Of a stretch of 64,000 nt of DNA, positions 43,401 to 52,794 are shown piece after piece; the first letter of the stretch is position 1, and each line of letters starts with the position of its first letter. The notes under the pieces were generated by a model, which saw nothing but the letters and a program-made list of their open reading frames with translations, was not told the DNA's origin and searched no databases. The position numbers were made by a program, and so were the translations under genes. This DNA comes from Lachancea dasiensis (lineage: Eukaryota; Ascomycota; Saccharomycetes; Saccharomycetales; Saccharomycetaceae). The DNA is taken from NCBI GenBank assembly GCA_900074725.1, contig LT598458.1, positions 868,001 through 932,000 on the forward strand. Reading direction: 5' to 3'.

Positions 43401-43805
43401 TTACACTGCCCTGAAGGTGCTACGCCTAAAGATGGCCCATCAGCAGGCGTAACAATGGCATCATCGTTCTTGTCATTAGCTTTGGGCAAATCTTTAAATC
43501 CAACTGTTGCCATGACCGGTGAGCTGACTTTAACAGGTAAGGTGCTACGAATCGGTGGATTACGAGAAAAGGCCGTTGCTGCAAAAAGATCGGGTGCTAC
43601 GACAATTATATTCCCTAAGGACAATCTGAGTGATTGGGCAGAACTTCCAGATCACGTCAAAGAAGGGCTTGAACCCTTGGCTGCAGATTGGTATGACCAG
43701 ATTTTCGATAAACTTTTTTCTGACGTCTCTCTCGAAACGGGAAACAGTGTCTGGAAACCAGAATTCGCAAAGATCGACGCTGCGGAGGTCAAGGCAAAAG
43801 ATTGA
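40476..43805 (+). CDS. PIM1: PIM1, mitochondrial Lon protease
   Basis: A 1109-residue ATP-dependent matrix protease (yeast Pim1 1133) that removes damaged proteins and maintains mtDNA. The first ~35 residues are Arg/Ser/Ala-rich (MLSRRCLAAFRKGIARSVRP), a targeting sequence. A charged linker is followed by the Lon N-domain (LPISRRPLFPGFYKAVVI). The AAA module has Walker A GPPGVGKT at 606-613 and LILIDEIDKIG. The protease domain has catalytic S989 (DGPSAG) and K1032 (GLREK), 43 residues apart as in E. coli Lon. A Glu/Ser-rich insert separates the AAA lid from the protease. Start is the ATG at 40476; two codons before it are open but begin with TTG. Confidence 0.96.
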   Translation: MLSRRCLAAFRKGIARSVRPCTRPASSLAFHGFQNVPDSTPAGKGHWQVYQQQISNNELNQELKDLEALWLKQITLKDQLKDDSPASPKTPKSEDSEEGEIDRNDDTGKSDRSDVENESDGLQKENASGPGSVSGSGNANAPPGNDGSGNGSGNGEDGSEGTSDLKSSATRKPKLPEVYPQMLALPISRRPLFPGFYKAVVISDERVMKAVKEMLERQQPYIGAFLLKDSNIDTDVIQDTKEVYDVGVFAQITSAFPSKDEKTGAETMTALLYPHRRIKIDELLSPMGNRAGSQTKDASTAEPVSSTQTRQEESKPEKQISEVRKQKVEDGEEFDDELNPTEFLKEYDISLVNVSNLEDKEFDRKSPVINALTSEILKVFKEISQLNTMFREQIATFSASIQSATTNIFEEPARLADFAAAVSAGEEEELQEILQSLDIEQRLEKSLVVLKKELMNAELQNKISKDVETKIQKRQREYYLMEQLKGIKRELGIDDGRDKLIETFKKRVEKLQLPENVQKIFDDEVNKLATLETSMSEFGVIRNYLDWITTLPWGVTSKEQYSIPVAKQILDEDHYGLQDVKDRILEFIAVGKLLGKVDGKIICFVGPPGVGKTSIGKSIARSLNRQFFRFSVGGMTDVAEIKGHRRTYIGALPGRVIQALKKCETQNPLILIDEIDKIGHGGIHGDPAAALLELLDPEQNNSFLDNYLDIPMDLSKVLFVCTANSLDTIPRPLLDRMEVIELTGYVAEEKIKIAEQYLSPSAKRDAGLENAHVNLSEGAVVSLMKLYCRESGVRNLKKHIEKVYRKAALNVVKQMSIDEKSTEPEVDTSAEKAESPRSAEGINDQPPKDGSKPEVQKTHDRKQAIVVPDSIQIQIDSGNLKDYVGPPVYTSDRLYEITPPGVVMGLAWTSMGGCAMYVESVLEQPLSDKSHASLERTGQLGDVMKESSRLAYSFARMFLTKKFPENRFFERAAVHLHCPEGATPKDGPSAGVTMASSFLSLALGKSLNPTVAMTGELTLTGKVLRIGGLREKAVAAKRSGATTIIFPKDNLSDWAELPDHVKEGLEPLAADWYDQIFDKLFSDVSLETGNSVWKPEFAKIDAAEVKAKD

Positions 43806-44018
43806 TCGGCATATTCTGTAAATAATTTAATATTAAGATTTCAATTATGAAGTTTTTTATTGGCATGTTGTAGTGACTGGGTCGTTAGTGTTGATCTTCA
43901 GTTGCTGGGGGAAACATGTGTCTCGTAATATTTTGCTGGCGTCAGTAAATTGTCCTCTCGTGTCTACAATCTAGAGGAAGAGTCGCCTGCAACCAGCTCA
44001 CTAATCGAATCGCTAACC

Positions 44019-45482
44019 ATGAAGGTGTTCAAAAGATACATTTCATCGTCATTCGACAGCGTTGCTCTCTTGAGGACCAATGCTTTGGTGAATGGTGAAT
44101 GGTTAAGGGGAGGAAGTCGATTTCCCGTCACAAATCCCTCAACGACAGAGGTGTTTTCCAAAGTTACCGACTGTGGCGTCCCTGAGTACAGAAAGGCGAT
44201 AGAAGCTGCCCATTTAGCTTTCAAGACATTTAGACACACTTCCTCAACAGAAAGGTCACAATTGCTTTATAATGTTCACGAATTGATCCAAGAATACCGA
44301 GCAGATTTGGCTCGGCTTATAACTGTGGAAAGCGGAAAACCCATCTGGAGCTCTTTGAGAGAAGTTGAAACTATTGAGACTTGTTTCCGTGTTTTTGCTG
44401 AGGAAGCCTCAAGGCTAAACACACATTCACCCATCCCTAGCACTGCAAATTTGTCTCAACGATGGATCATATATGAGAAGCAGCCCTTGGGAGTTCTCGG
44501 GATTGTTACTGACTGGGCTCTTTCTACAAGAGCTTTGCGAAACTTGGCGGCGGTGATCGCTACAGGTAACACATGCATATTTCAACCCCCAAAAGAGACG
44601 CCAATGACTGCTCTTGCTCTAGGATATGTTTGCACCCAAGCTGGTGTTCAAGAGGGGGTTTTAAATATCTTGCCAACATCCCAACCCGAAAATGTGGCAA
44701 GATATCTGTGTGAATCGCGTTTTGTGAAGAAAACGATCCTTGAAACCCGCACAACACTTCGCCATGCTGTTCTCCAACGATGTTCCACTAAGATTTGCTC
44801 CGAAAAAATTGTTTCCAGACCCTATGGAAAAGGGTCCTTCATTGTTTGCAAAGATGCTGATATCGAGAAAGCGCTGAGAGCTTTGGTCGCCTGCAGATTT
44901 GGACAATTTCTCGAGAAAGGATCTTTTATCGGAAGGGTTTTCGTGCACGAGTCTTTATATGACGAGTTTAACTCTAGATTGATCTCAATGATTGATTCCG
45001 AGGTTTGCCTAGGCGATGGATTTGATCCTAACGCAACGTATGGTCCGTTGATAAATGGGGACGAGCTTAACATGGTTGCTAACTTGATACAAGATGCAAG
45101 AAAAAAGGGCGCAATCGTGTTGAGAGGTGGAGTTCGGGCAAGCAGCATGGGGCCTAACTTCTATCGGCCCACTGTTTTGAGTAACGTCGACGACACAATG
45201 AACATAGTTCACACCGAGAATTGTGCCCCTATTGTACCGGTGTCAAAATTCCGAAGCCTTGACGAGACTCTTGATTATATGGAGTCAGCTGGATCTGACA
45301 GTGTATGCTATCTTTACGCTACCGATATAAGGTCAATCTTAAGCATGACCAGGAAACTGAATGCCACAACACTTGGTATCAACTCAACTGCAATCGAGGA
45401 ACAAGACTTAAGATTTCCTGAAGCATGTTATCCTGACTTTGGCAATTACACCGCGCTCAAAAATATAGTTTTGGAGCCTTAA
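44019..45482 (+). CDS. aldehyde dehydrogenase-like protein lacking catalytic residues (probable pseudoenzyme)
   Basis: A 487-residue full-length ALDH fold, closest in my memory to succinate-semialdehyde dehydrogenase Uga2 (497). Conserved stretches include LVNGEWLRG, ITVESGKPIW, PLGVLGIV, TPMTALALGY and GPNFYRPTVLSNV. The active site is gone. The PWN Asn is replaced (DWA, A167), the NAD-binding Lys of KP is Gln (Q189), and the FTGS turn is ILET. The general-base Glu of ELGG is Arg (R267), and the nucleophile Cys of GQxC is Gly (G301). The C-terminal PFGG signature is missing. The frame is nonetheless whole, so selection probably keeps it for a non-catalytic role. Start is the ATG at 44019. 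It lies between PIM1 and MCM2, which flank no such gene in S. cerevisiae. Function unknown. Confidence 0.85.
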   Translation: MKVFKRYISSSFDSVALLRTNALVNGEWLRGGSRFPVTNPSTTEVFSKVTDCGVPEYRKAIEAAHLAFKTFRHTSSTERSQLLYNVHELIQEYRADLARLITVESGKPIWSSLREVETIETCFRVFAEEASRLNTHSPIPSTANLSQRWIIYEKQPLGVLGIVTDWALSTRALRNLAAVIATGNTCIFQPPKETPMTALALGYVCTQAGVQEGVLNILPTSQPENVARYLCESRFVKKTILETRTTLRHAVLQRCSTKICSEKIVSRPYGKGSFIVCKDADIEKALRALVACRFGQFLEKGSFIGRVFVHESLYDEFNSRLISMIDSEVCLGDGFDPNATYGPLINGDELNMVANLIQDARKKGAIVLRGGVRASSMGPNFYRPTVLSNVDDTMNIVHTENCAPIVPVSKFRSLDETLDYMESAGSDSVCYLYATDIRSILSMTRKLNATTLGINSTAIEEQDLRFPEACYPDFGNYTALKNIVLEP

Positions 45483-45543
45483 GTAAGCACTTATAGCCAC
45501 TATCGATTACAAGCTTGCCTCTCAAGCAAACCAGATCTTCTAG

Positions 45544-46683
45544 TTATCTTTGCGATTCTTCCTTGTGTTTCTGGAAAAAGCTTCTGATGTCTTCCTCTTT
45601 GACTACTAGGCCAGAGTCAGCGAATGGCCTCAGGAACTCGCTGAGCTTTTGTTTGATGTCATCCATGGCTTTTATGCCAGCGACGGCAACATCCCTATCA
45701 ACAGATGAGCACAACGCCTGTGCTCCCATTTCGAAAGTGGACGCATCATCATCTAGGTCATCAGGGGGCTCGTAAACTGGGTCGTCACCGGTCAGAAAAG
45801 GCGCCACCTCTTCCAGAAACACGGAAAGCTTGCTAGTCTTATCCAGTTCGTTTTTGATCGAATGCAAAACGTCCTTATAACCCTCTTTGAACATAATTGA
45901 AAACGGGGGGTTCTCGCCTTCTGTATCGTCAAGATCATCCAATTTGCGCTTCTTTGCATCTATCTCCATCTTAGCAGCACCTGAGAATTTCTGTAAGCTA
46001 TTCAAGTGCGACACTTTATGGGCAACAACTTCTTGAGAGCGTGCATGTGCCAGCAAGTCACGGAAAATCGAAGAGTAGCGCGAAATGCATTTCCAGCACA
46101 CAAAAGCGTCGAAGGACTCCAGTTTTGGGAAGTTTCTGGGTAATTCTTCATCTGATTGGAGGTTGAGCCTGCTATCGTTGCTCTCGCCCTTGACAGCCAC
46201 TGTTTGCGTCTCAAGAATACATGCACAGTGGAACCAATCTTCATTGCATTCCAGACCTAGCACGCATTGAATCATCGTGCTGTCGTGTTCGGGATCGTAC
46301 TTCGTGTTACAATCACAGAAGCGGCCCTCGAAATTGTGGCCATAGACGTTAGACAAACCAGGAATGTCGCGCGAGACATTTTGGCGCAATTGACACCAGT
46401 AATCGCTGTTGCCTTGTCTTCGCTGAGATTGCCTTTCGGTCCCACAATCGCACGTAAAGCCTCGTTTCGTAAATAGCTCCACCAAATTGCATTGGGCGTG
46501 GCACTGTATGGAGCATGAATAACATAAACCTATGTTATTGCAATCCAAGCATGCGAACAATGATTGTCGAAGGTCGCCGTCTACATATGTGCAGTGGTTG
46601 GGATTCCATGGCATTAGTTCACGAGCTTCTGCTTCCAAGGCATTTTGCTGGCTTATGTACTCAGAAGCGCTCAGATCAGACAT
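45544..46683 (-). CDS. UBR-box and PHD-finger protein, UBR7/Mlo2 family
   Basis: 379 residues. A UBR box at about 30-105 has the Cys/His pattern C-TY, CLDC, CYSCSIQCHAQCN, then RGFTCDCGT. A PHD-like finger follows at about 118-165 (FCDCNTKYDPEHDSTMIQC, LGLECNEDWFHCACI) with a further CWKC near 197. The C-terminal half is helical and charged with an RKLDD nuclear-type patch. Human UBR7 and S. pombe Mlo2 have this architecture; UBR7 has been tied to H2B ubiquitination, but the yeast role is not known to me. I do not know an S. cerevisiae orthologue. It is convergent with the ALDH-like gene (61 bases between stops) and divergent from MCM2. Confidence 0.8.
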   Translation of the reverse strand: MSDLSASEYISQQNALEAEARELMPWNPNHCTYVDGDLRQSLFACLDCNNIGLCYSCSIQCHAQCNLVELFTKRGFTCDCGTERQSQRRQGNSDYWCQLRQNVSRDIPGLSNVYGHNFEGRFCDCNTKYDPEHDSTMIQCVLGLECNEDWFHCACILETQTVAVKGESNDSRLNLQSDEELPRNFPKLESFDAFVCWKCISRYSSIFRDLLAHARSQEVVAHKVSHLNSLQKFSGAAKMEIDAKKRKLDDLDDTEGENPPFSIMFKEGYKDVLHSIKNELDKTSKLSVFLEEVAPFLTGDDPVYEPPDDLDDDASTFEMGAQALCSSVDRDVAVAGIKAMDDIKQKLSEFLRPFADSGLVVKEEDIRSFFQKHKEESQR

Positions 46684-47708
46684 TGGACAATGATAGGAAA
46701 GCGATTTTCAGCAATAGAGTGTGATCTTTGACCGACAGAGAATGCTCAAACCATCAAGTTTGGCACCTTTATTTACTTTCAGTGATCTATATAATAATAA
46801 ATTAAACACGAATAAAGCGACACATAAGCAGGATGAGGATTATCTCCCTCTGTATAAGCTATCAGAAGCCATACTCTCTTTCTGAAGAGATACTGACTCC
46901 CCGGACCTGTGCTCAGAGTTATCGAGCCCTCTTTAGGACTGATGCCGGTTTTATTATCACAAGCGGTTCCTTTCAAGGAATCCCCTGCAACACGAATGTT
47001 GACTTAATGACCTTTAAAAGTGAGAAATGACTTTCCAAATGGAATCATTACCTGGTAAGCCTGGTTCTATCTGAATTGCGGAGGTTGCGATAATCAATAG
47101 CTTATTGAGGTCATTTATTTTTATACAACATCGCGGCTACAACGTCGCAAGACAGTTATAGTGGGGATGAGATTTGATGTTTCAAGAAGCAACAAGGGTA
47201 ATCTCAAATTTGCTCTGTGAGCCAATCCCAGTAGTGCTTTGCTTCATTTCCTAACATATGGCTTCTGTTCAACGCGCGAATGAGAAGACAAGCTATTGCA
47301 ATTTCGATCTTTGCATTAATGTTGTAGCAGTGAAAAGTAGGAGTGGATAATAAACAGGGTGCTAGATTTGCCCCTGCTGCACTGGACAATTTTGATCATA
47401 ACTTACCCAGTGTCAGCAGGACACGATCACACAATAGACGTGTTATGGGAAAATCGCAACATATAGGGCCACCTTTGAAATAAGCGAATGGAGAACAGTC
47501 CGAATTATAAGGCAATGTCTGTGTTTATGATCATGGGTTGGTTTGGAACGCTCACAACCTTTCGATCGCCCAGGACTACAGAATCGAGTCTACTTCAGTT
47601 GGTCACGTGCATAGTTTACTTTGCCAGATATGGTAATCCATCTCGATTTACAAGTCGACACTATCACCACCAACCACTGGTTGGTAGCTCGAGACTCATA
47701 GATCAACT
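46684..47708. other. divergent intergenic region, UBR7-like/MCM2
   Basis: 1 kb of promoter sequence. A TCACGTG (Cbf1-type E-box) lies at about 47602, roughly 105 bases before the MCM2 ATG. A 106-codon frame overlapping the MCM2 start (47488-47808) looks like a shadow. No other gene is seen. Confidence 0.5.
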
Positions 47709-50294
47709 ATGGAACGCAGAAGAAGAAGAGATGACGAAGCCGATGAGGGTATCAGTGAAGATGAACGTGCAATCCCTCCCTCTTCACCTCAAGGACCCTC
47801 CCACGTAGGTAGATCGTCTCCACTAGGATCGCCGGAAGCGATAGATTTCGAAAACCCAGACGGCGAAGAGATTGGGCAAGATGGTGATTTGGATGAAATG
47901 GAAGAACAACTGGACGAGGTGGATTTGATGGGTGATGATATGTACCAGGACTATGGCTCGGACGCCCGTCGCGATACATACGAAGACGCTGGGGTGGATA
48001 ACCGTGAACAAAGAGAACTGGATATCGCTGCGAGGCGCAGAATTGATTACCAGTTGAACGAGCGGGATAGACTCCTGCGAAATGAAGTGTATATGGATGA
48101 CGATGATGATATTGCCAATGCACAGGTCGATGACATGGGTCTTCCTGTACAGAGACGTCGCCGGAGGCGGCAATATGAGGACGATGACGACCTTCTTTCA
48201 GATATCGACATCGACCCATTGGCAGAAGAATTAACTTTGGAGTCACTCAGTGATGTGAAAGCAGCTAGCTACACCGAATGGATCACTCAAGCGAATGTCG
48301 CTCGCACGATTGCCAGGGAATTGAAATCCTTTCTGCTCGAATATACGGATGAGTGGGGTAGATCTGTCTATGGTGCTAGAATCAGAACTTTAGGTGAATT
48401 GAACTCGGAGTCTTTAGAAGTGAACTACAGGCATTTGGCAGATTCCAAGGCCATCTTGGCGCTTTTTCTGGCCAAATGTCCCGAAGAAATGCTCAAAATC
48501 TTTGATATCGTTGCCATGGATGCAATCCAGCTGCACTACCCCGACTACGCTAGAATCCATTCCGAAATACACGTAAGAATTTCAGACTTCCCCACCGTCT
48601 TGACTCTTCGAGAACTGAGAGAATCAAACTTGAACTCGCTGGTGCGTGTAAGTGGTGTTGTTACTAGAAGGACCGGCGTATTTCCTCAATTGAAATATGT
48701 GAAGTTTAATTGCCTAAAATGTGGAGCAGTTTTGGGACCTTACTTTCAAGATTCCAACGAGGAAATCAGGATATCCTTTTGCACCAATTGCAGATCTAGA
48801 GGCCCATTTAGAACTAATGTTGAAAAAACTTTATACCGTAACTACCAGCGCATTACATTACAAGAAGCGCCTGGAACGGTTCCTGCGGGGAGATTGCCAA
48901 GGCATAGAGAGGTGATCCTGTTATGGGACCTTGTTGATATTGCCAAACCCGGTGGAGAGATCGAGGTCACAGGTGTTTACAAGAATACTTATGATGGAAA
49001 TTTAAATGCGAGAAATGGTTTTCCTGTTTTTGCCACCGTTATCGAAGCCAATTCTGTAAAAAGAAGAGATGGAGGGCACAGGAGTGGAGATGACGAAGAG
49101 GGTCTAGATACATTTGGCTGGACGGAAGAAGAAGAACGAGAGTTCAGGCGTATGTCAAGAGATCGGGCTATTATCGATAAGATCATTTCTTCCATCGCCC
49201 CTTCAATATATGGTCACAAAGACATAAAGACAGCGGTGGCATGTTCGCTATTTGCAGGCGTACCAAAAAATGTTAATGGCAAGCACTCAATTCGTGGGGA
49301 TATTAATGTTCTGCTTCTCGGTGACCCTGGTACAGCTAAATCTCAAATTTTAAAATATGTTGAGAAGACTGCTCATAGAGCAGTTTTCGCTACCGGACAA
49401 GGTGCTTCTGCTGTAGGTCTGACGGCGTCTGTTCGGAAAGACCCGATTACAAAGGAATGGACCCTAGAGGGAGGCGCTTTGGTGCTGGCTGATAAAGGTG
49501 TATGCTTGATTGATGAATTCGACAAAATGAACGATCAAGATCGAACCTCCATTCATGAAGCAATGGAGCAACAGAACATCTCGATATCCAAAGCAGGTAT
49601 AGTGACAACTTTGCAGGCAAGATGTGCTATTATTGCAGCAGCTAACCCTAATGGAGGACGGTACAATTCTGCACTGCCCTTAGCACAAAATGTAGATTTA
49701 ACAGAACCCATTCTTTCCCGTTTTGATATCCTATGCGTTGTACGGGATTTAGTTGACGAAGAGAAAGATGAACGACTTGCACGATTTGTTGTGGATTCTC
49801 ACGTTAGGTCACATCCTTTGGACGACATTACTAGCGAGGAAAATCATGCAGGTAATGGTGCTAATCAAATGGAAGTAGAAGGAGACGACGAAATTGTATC
49901 CGCAAGACAGAGGCGTTTACAAAGAGAGAAGCAAAGAGAAGGCGAAATATCGCCCATATCACAAGAAACTTTAATGAAGTACATCCAGTATGCAAGAACG
50001 AAAGTTTTCCCCAAGTTGCATCAAATGGACATGGACAAGGTGAGTAGAGTCTATGCAGACTTAAGGCGTGAGAGTATCACGACTGGTTCTTTCCCCATAA
50101 CTGTACGTCATTTAGAGTCAATCTTGAGAATAGCGGAATCGTTCGCCAAGATGAGGCTCTCTGAGTTCGTCTCGTCATGGGATCTGGACAGGGCCATTAA
50201 AGTGACGGTCGATAGTTTTGTTGGAGCTCAAAAAATTAGTGTTCGGAGGCAGTTGCAAAGGTCATTTGCTTTGTACACTCTAGGCCAAAACTAA
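47709..50294 (+). CDS. MCM2: MCM2, replicative helicase subunit
   Basis: An 861-residue AAA+ ATPase (yeast Mcm2 868), part of the Mcm2-7 ring at origins and forks; its tail also binds H3-H4. The acidic, Ser/Pro-rich N-terminal 180 residues hold likely Cdc7 targets. A C4 zinc ribbon is present (CLKCGAVLG...CTNCRSRG). Walker A is GDPGTAKS at 538-545, Walker B CLIDEFDKM, with the SRFDILCVV arginine finger. Start ATG at 47709. MCM2 faces NCL1 tail to tail, as in YBL023C-YBL024W. Confidence 0.97.
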   Translation: MERRRRRDDEADEGISEDERAIPPSSPQGPSHVGRSSPLGSPEAIDFENPDGEEIGQDGDLDEMEEQLDEVDLMGDDMYQDYGSDARRDTYEDAGVDNREQRELDIAARRRIDYQLNERDRLLRNEVYMDDDDDIANAQVDDMGLPVQRRRRRRQYEDDDDLLSDIDIDPLAEELTLESLSDVKAASYTEWITQANVARTIARELKSFLLEYTDEWGRSVYGARIRTLGELNSESLEVNYRHLADSKAILALFLAKCPEEMLKIFDIVAMDAIQLHYPDYARIHSEIHVRISDFPTVLTLRELRESNLNSLVRVSGVVTRRTGVFPQLKYVKFNCLKCGAVLGPYFQDSNEEIRISFCTNCRSRGPFRTNVEKTLYRNYQRITLQEAPGTVPAGRLPRHREVILLWDLVDIAKPGGEIEVTGVYKNTYDGNLNARNGFPVFATVIEANSVKRRDGGHRSGDDEEGLDTFGWTEEEEREFRRMSRDRAIIDKIISSIAPSIYGHKDIKTAVACSLFAGVPKNVNGKHSIRGDINVLLLGDPGTAKSQILKYVEKTAHRAVFATGQGASAVGLTASVRKDPITKEWTLEGGALVLADKGVCLIDEFDKMNDQDRTSIHEAMEQQNISISKAGIVTTLQARCAIIAAANPNGGRYNSALPLAQNVDLTEPILSRFDILCVVRDLVDEEKDERLARFVVDSHVRSHPLDDITSEENHAGNGANQMEVEGDDEIVSARQRRLQREKQREGEISPISQETLMKYIQYARTKVFPKLHQMDMDKVSRVYADLRRESITTGSFPITVRHLESILRIAESFAKMRLSEFVSSWDLDRAIKVTVDSFVGAQKISVRRQLQRSFALYTLGQN

Positions 50295-50374
50295 GGTGGC
50301 ATGTATAATAATGGTGTGTAACTTGAAGTTCATTCTATGATACAGATTTAGACTACTTCAAAAGTTTCAAAAGA

Positions 50375-52477
50375 TTACATATTTTGATCGTCAGAGGTTG
50401 CTGGTTCCTTTGGTACCTCGTTAACTGATGAACTCTCTCCTTCTTCGGTCTTAGATTCGGCTGCTGCCAAGTTTGCGGCCGCTTTTCTTTCAGCAGCAGC
50501 AGCAGCCTGTTGGACTGCCACCTCATCACCAAATAGACGATGAAGTAACTCTTGAGTGCTTTCTTTAGAAACCATTAGGTTGGCACACTTACTTCCGTTC
50601 CACATAGGCAAAAAGAGTTCTTCTTTCTCCTCACCTCTGTCCACACTAACAAAAGCACAACCAGCCGATAAGGATTTCATCTTGTTCAAGAAGTTGTCAT
50701 CAATGTGACTCTTTTCGAGGTCCTCAAACTTGGGGAATGATTCCGTCAAAAGCAATTTAAAACAATCGATGTTAACGTCAACAACCCTATTACTATTCAT
50801 GTGGTGCTTCATGATTTGCAAGGACTCGTTTTGAATTCTCCAAGAACACTCAATGTCCGATCTCTGTGACACGAACAGTTTGACACCAGAATAAATGAAC
50901 TTCAAGCGGTCCTCATTAGCTTCGATCACATCTTTCAAGCATGGGCTCACGTAGTATATTACACGTGTTGGCTCTCCGGTTGCGTTTCTTACCAAGCAGC
51001 AGGACTTATCAAATTTGTCATCAATACCGTAGAATGACCAACACTTTTTCAGTTCTGGATGGTCAGGGCTTAAAAAGACGAAAGGCTCTTCATTAGCATC
51101 CCGTGGAAGTTTTTCTTTCTTCACAGAAACCGGTTCGGTTACGGTCGCAGTAGCTGCGACACCACCCTCGGTCTTCTGTTTCTTTTCAACGACCGACTCT
51201 TCTTTAGGTTCCTCAGTAGTAGCACGCTTGGAAACTTCGTTAGACTCTGAATTGACCTTTTCGAAAACAGTAATGAAAAAACCACCAGTGTTTTGCTGAT
51301 GAGGGTACACCCTGATACAGCGATCGAGATTGAAAGCAGCGGATTCTTCGGAGGTTGGGGGGAACCAAGTCTCATGCGTACCCTCGTCTCCTTTCTCCCT
51401 CTTGATGTAATTCTTATCAATCACAGGCCAGTTGTCGATACCTTTGCTTCTAACAAGTCCGGGCAGTAGCTCCGCGCAGTCAACAAGCTTGATCTTAACC
51501 CCCCAATGCCTTAGAGCCGCCGCAACGACAGCTTCGTTTTCAATTGGATTCATAGAACAAGTTGAATAAACAAGTCTACCGCCCTGTTTCAATAAGTTAA
51601 GACCTCTTTTTAGAATATTTAGCTGAACGGTGTGTAGGCCCAAACCCGAGCCAGTTCCCCAGTCTCTCCAAACGTTGACGTTTTTGCGCATGGTGCCATC
51701 GCCGGAACAAGGTACATCACATAGTACTCTATCGAATTTGAGAAATTGGTTAGAGTCTTTGTCGGTCTTGATTCTGGGAAAAAACTGAGCGTCATGGTTC
51801 ACAACCATCAAGTTAGCGCTGTTGAGTCTCTTAAGTTGATGGACCAACATATGCGACCTCCTGTGGTCAGCGTCGTTAGCCACCACGTATCCAGTGGGTT
51901 CGTCGCAATTGGCGTGAAGGGCTTCAATTAACTGAGCAGTTTTAGATCCGGGGGCAGCGCACATGTCTAAGACGGTATGTTCAGGCTTCACGTCCAGGAC
52001 AAGTGGCGGGATCATGGAAACTGCCTCTTGTCTCGATATGTTACCTACGGCATTTTCCGCTACCAGAAATCTCTGTACCTTCGAAAACTGTTCGTTCTTC
52101 CGAATAACCTGTTTGGAAACATCCAATTGCCAGGCCAAGTTTTCTGGGTACCAAGGTAGCTTTTTGGGAGGCGCAATGGCCTCTCCTTCAAACTCGCAGC
52201 CAGTTAAGTAAGGCAGGTGATGCTCTTCAAACATAGACAAGACCTCATGGGCATGCTTCCTGGACCCGGTGATTCTGAAGGTCAAAGGAAGCTGCGCCTG
52301 GCAAGTTTTCTTGAATTCATCCCATTCCGCATCTGGTATCACGCCAAGGTCTTTGTAGTATTTCTCCCATTTTTCGTTTTCCTTCTGAAGTTCGGTCCAG
52401 TTTTTTTGGGCGTTTGAGTCATCTCTGGCTCCAAACGTCTTCTTATTGCCCTTCTTGAAGTTTCTCTTCCTTGCCAT
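50375..52477 (-). CDS. NCL1: NCL1, tRNA m5C methyltransferase (TRM4)
   Basis: A 700-residue SAM-dependent enzyme (yeast Ncl1 684) that makes 5-methylcytosine at several tRNA positions in the nucleus. The N-terminus MARKRNFKKGNKK is basic. SAM motif I is DMCAAPGSKT, motif IV is CDVPCSGDGTMRKN, and motif VI with the catalytic Cys is VYSTCSMNPIENEAVV. The C-terminus is an Ala/Glu-rich coiled segment. The run of GCAGCA codons near 50490 makes a short Ala tract. Confidence 0.96.
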   Translation of the reverse strand: MARKRNFKKGNKKTFGARDDSNAQKNWTELQKENEKWEKYYKDLGVIPDAEWDEFKKTCQAQLPLTFRITGSRKHAHEVLSMFEEHHLPYLTGCEFEGEAIAPPKKLPWYPENLAWQLDVSKQVIRKNEQFSKVQRFLVAENAVGNISRQEAVSMIPPLVLDVKPEHTVLDMCAAPGSKTAQLIEALHANCDEPTGYVVANDADHRRSHMLVHQLKRLNSANLMVVNHDAQFFPRIKTDKDSNQFLKFDRVLCDVPCSGDGTMRKNVNVWRDWGTGSGLGLHTVQLNILKRGLNLLKQGGRLVYSTCSMNPIENEAVVAAALRHWGVKIKLVDCAELLPGLVRSKGIDNWPVIDKNYIKREKGDEGTHETWFPPTSEESAAFNLDRCIRVYPHQQNTGGFFITVFEKVNSESNEVSKRATTEEPKEESVVEKKQKTEGGVAATATVTEPVSVKKEKLPRDANEEPFVFLSPDHPELKKCWSFYGIDDKFDKSCCLVRNATGEPTRVIYYVSPCLKDVIEANEDRLKFIYSGVKLFVSQRSDIECSWRIQNESLQIMKHHMNSNRVVDVNIDCFKLLLTESFPKFEDLEKSHIDDNFLNKMKSLSAGCAFVSVDRGEEKEELFLPMWNGSKCANLMVSKESTQELLHRLFGDEVAVQQAAAAAERKAAANLAAAESKTEEGESSSVNEVPKEPATSDDQNM

Positions 52478-52794
52478 TTTTGCGAAGCTGGGTGTGCAGA
52501 AAACCTGGTCGACGGCAGTTATCCTGGTGAGATGTTATGCGATGAGGTGCTTCACTGTGTGGCAGCAGAATAAAATTTTACGGTTCCCGCCGAATCTAAG
52601 AGTCATGTGACTACAACAAGAGTGCTGATTCCGGATCCAGAATGAGTGTCAGATAATGACGACTCTAAGTACGACTCTAAGGTGTGGGCCACCAGCCACA
52701 CTAATCACCGCGTATGGTTCCATCAACCAGTAGTATGCGAGTCGGCAACACAAAGAAAAAGCTGGTTTTTCTGGTCCTTTTACCTATTTTCTTG

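Noticed and set aside
43950-44018. Upstream extension of the ALDH-like protein
   Set aside because: The frame is open but begins with TTG; the first ATG at 44019 gives a length close to Uga2. The same reasoning was used for PIM1, RFT1, EDE1 and the zinc-knuckle gene.
47595-47610. TCACGTG as centromere element CDEI (also near 57270 and a related site near 35700)
   Set aside because: No AT-rich CDEII of about 80-160 bases and no CDEIII-like TCCGAA element follows; these are ordinary E-boxes.
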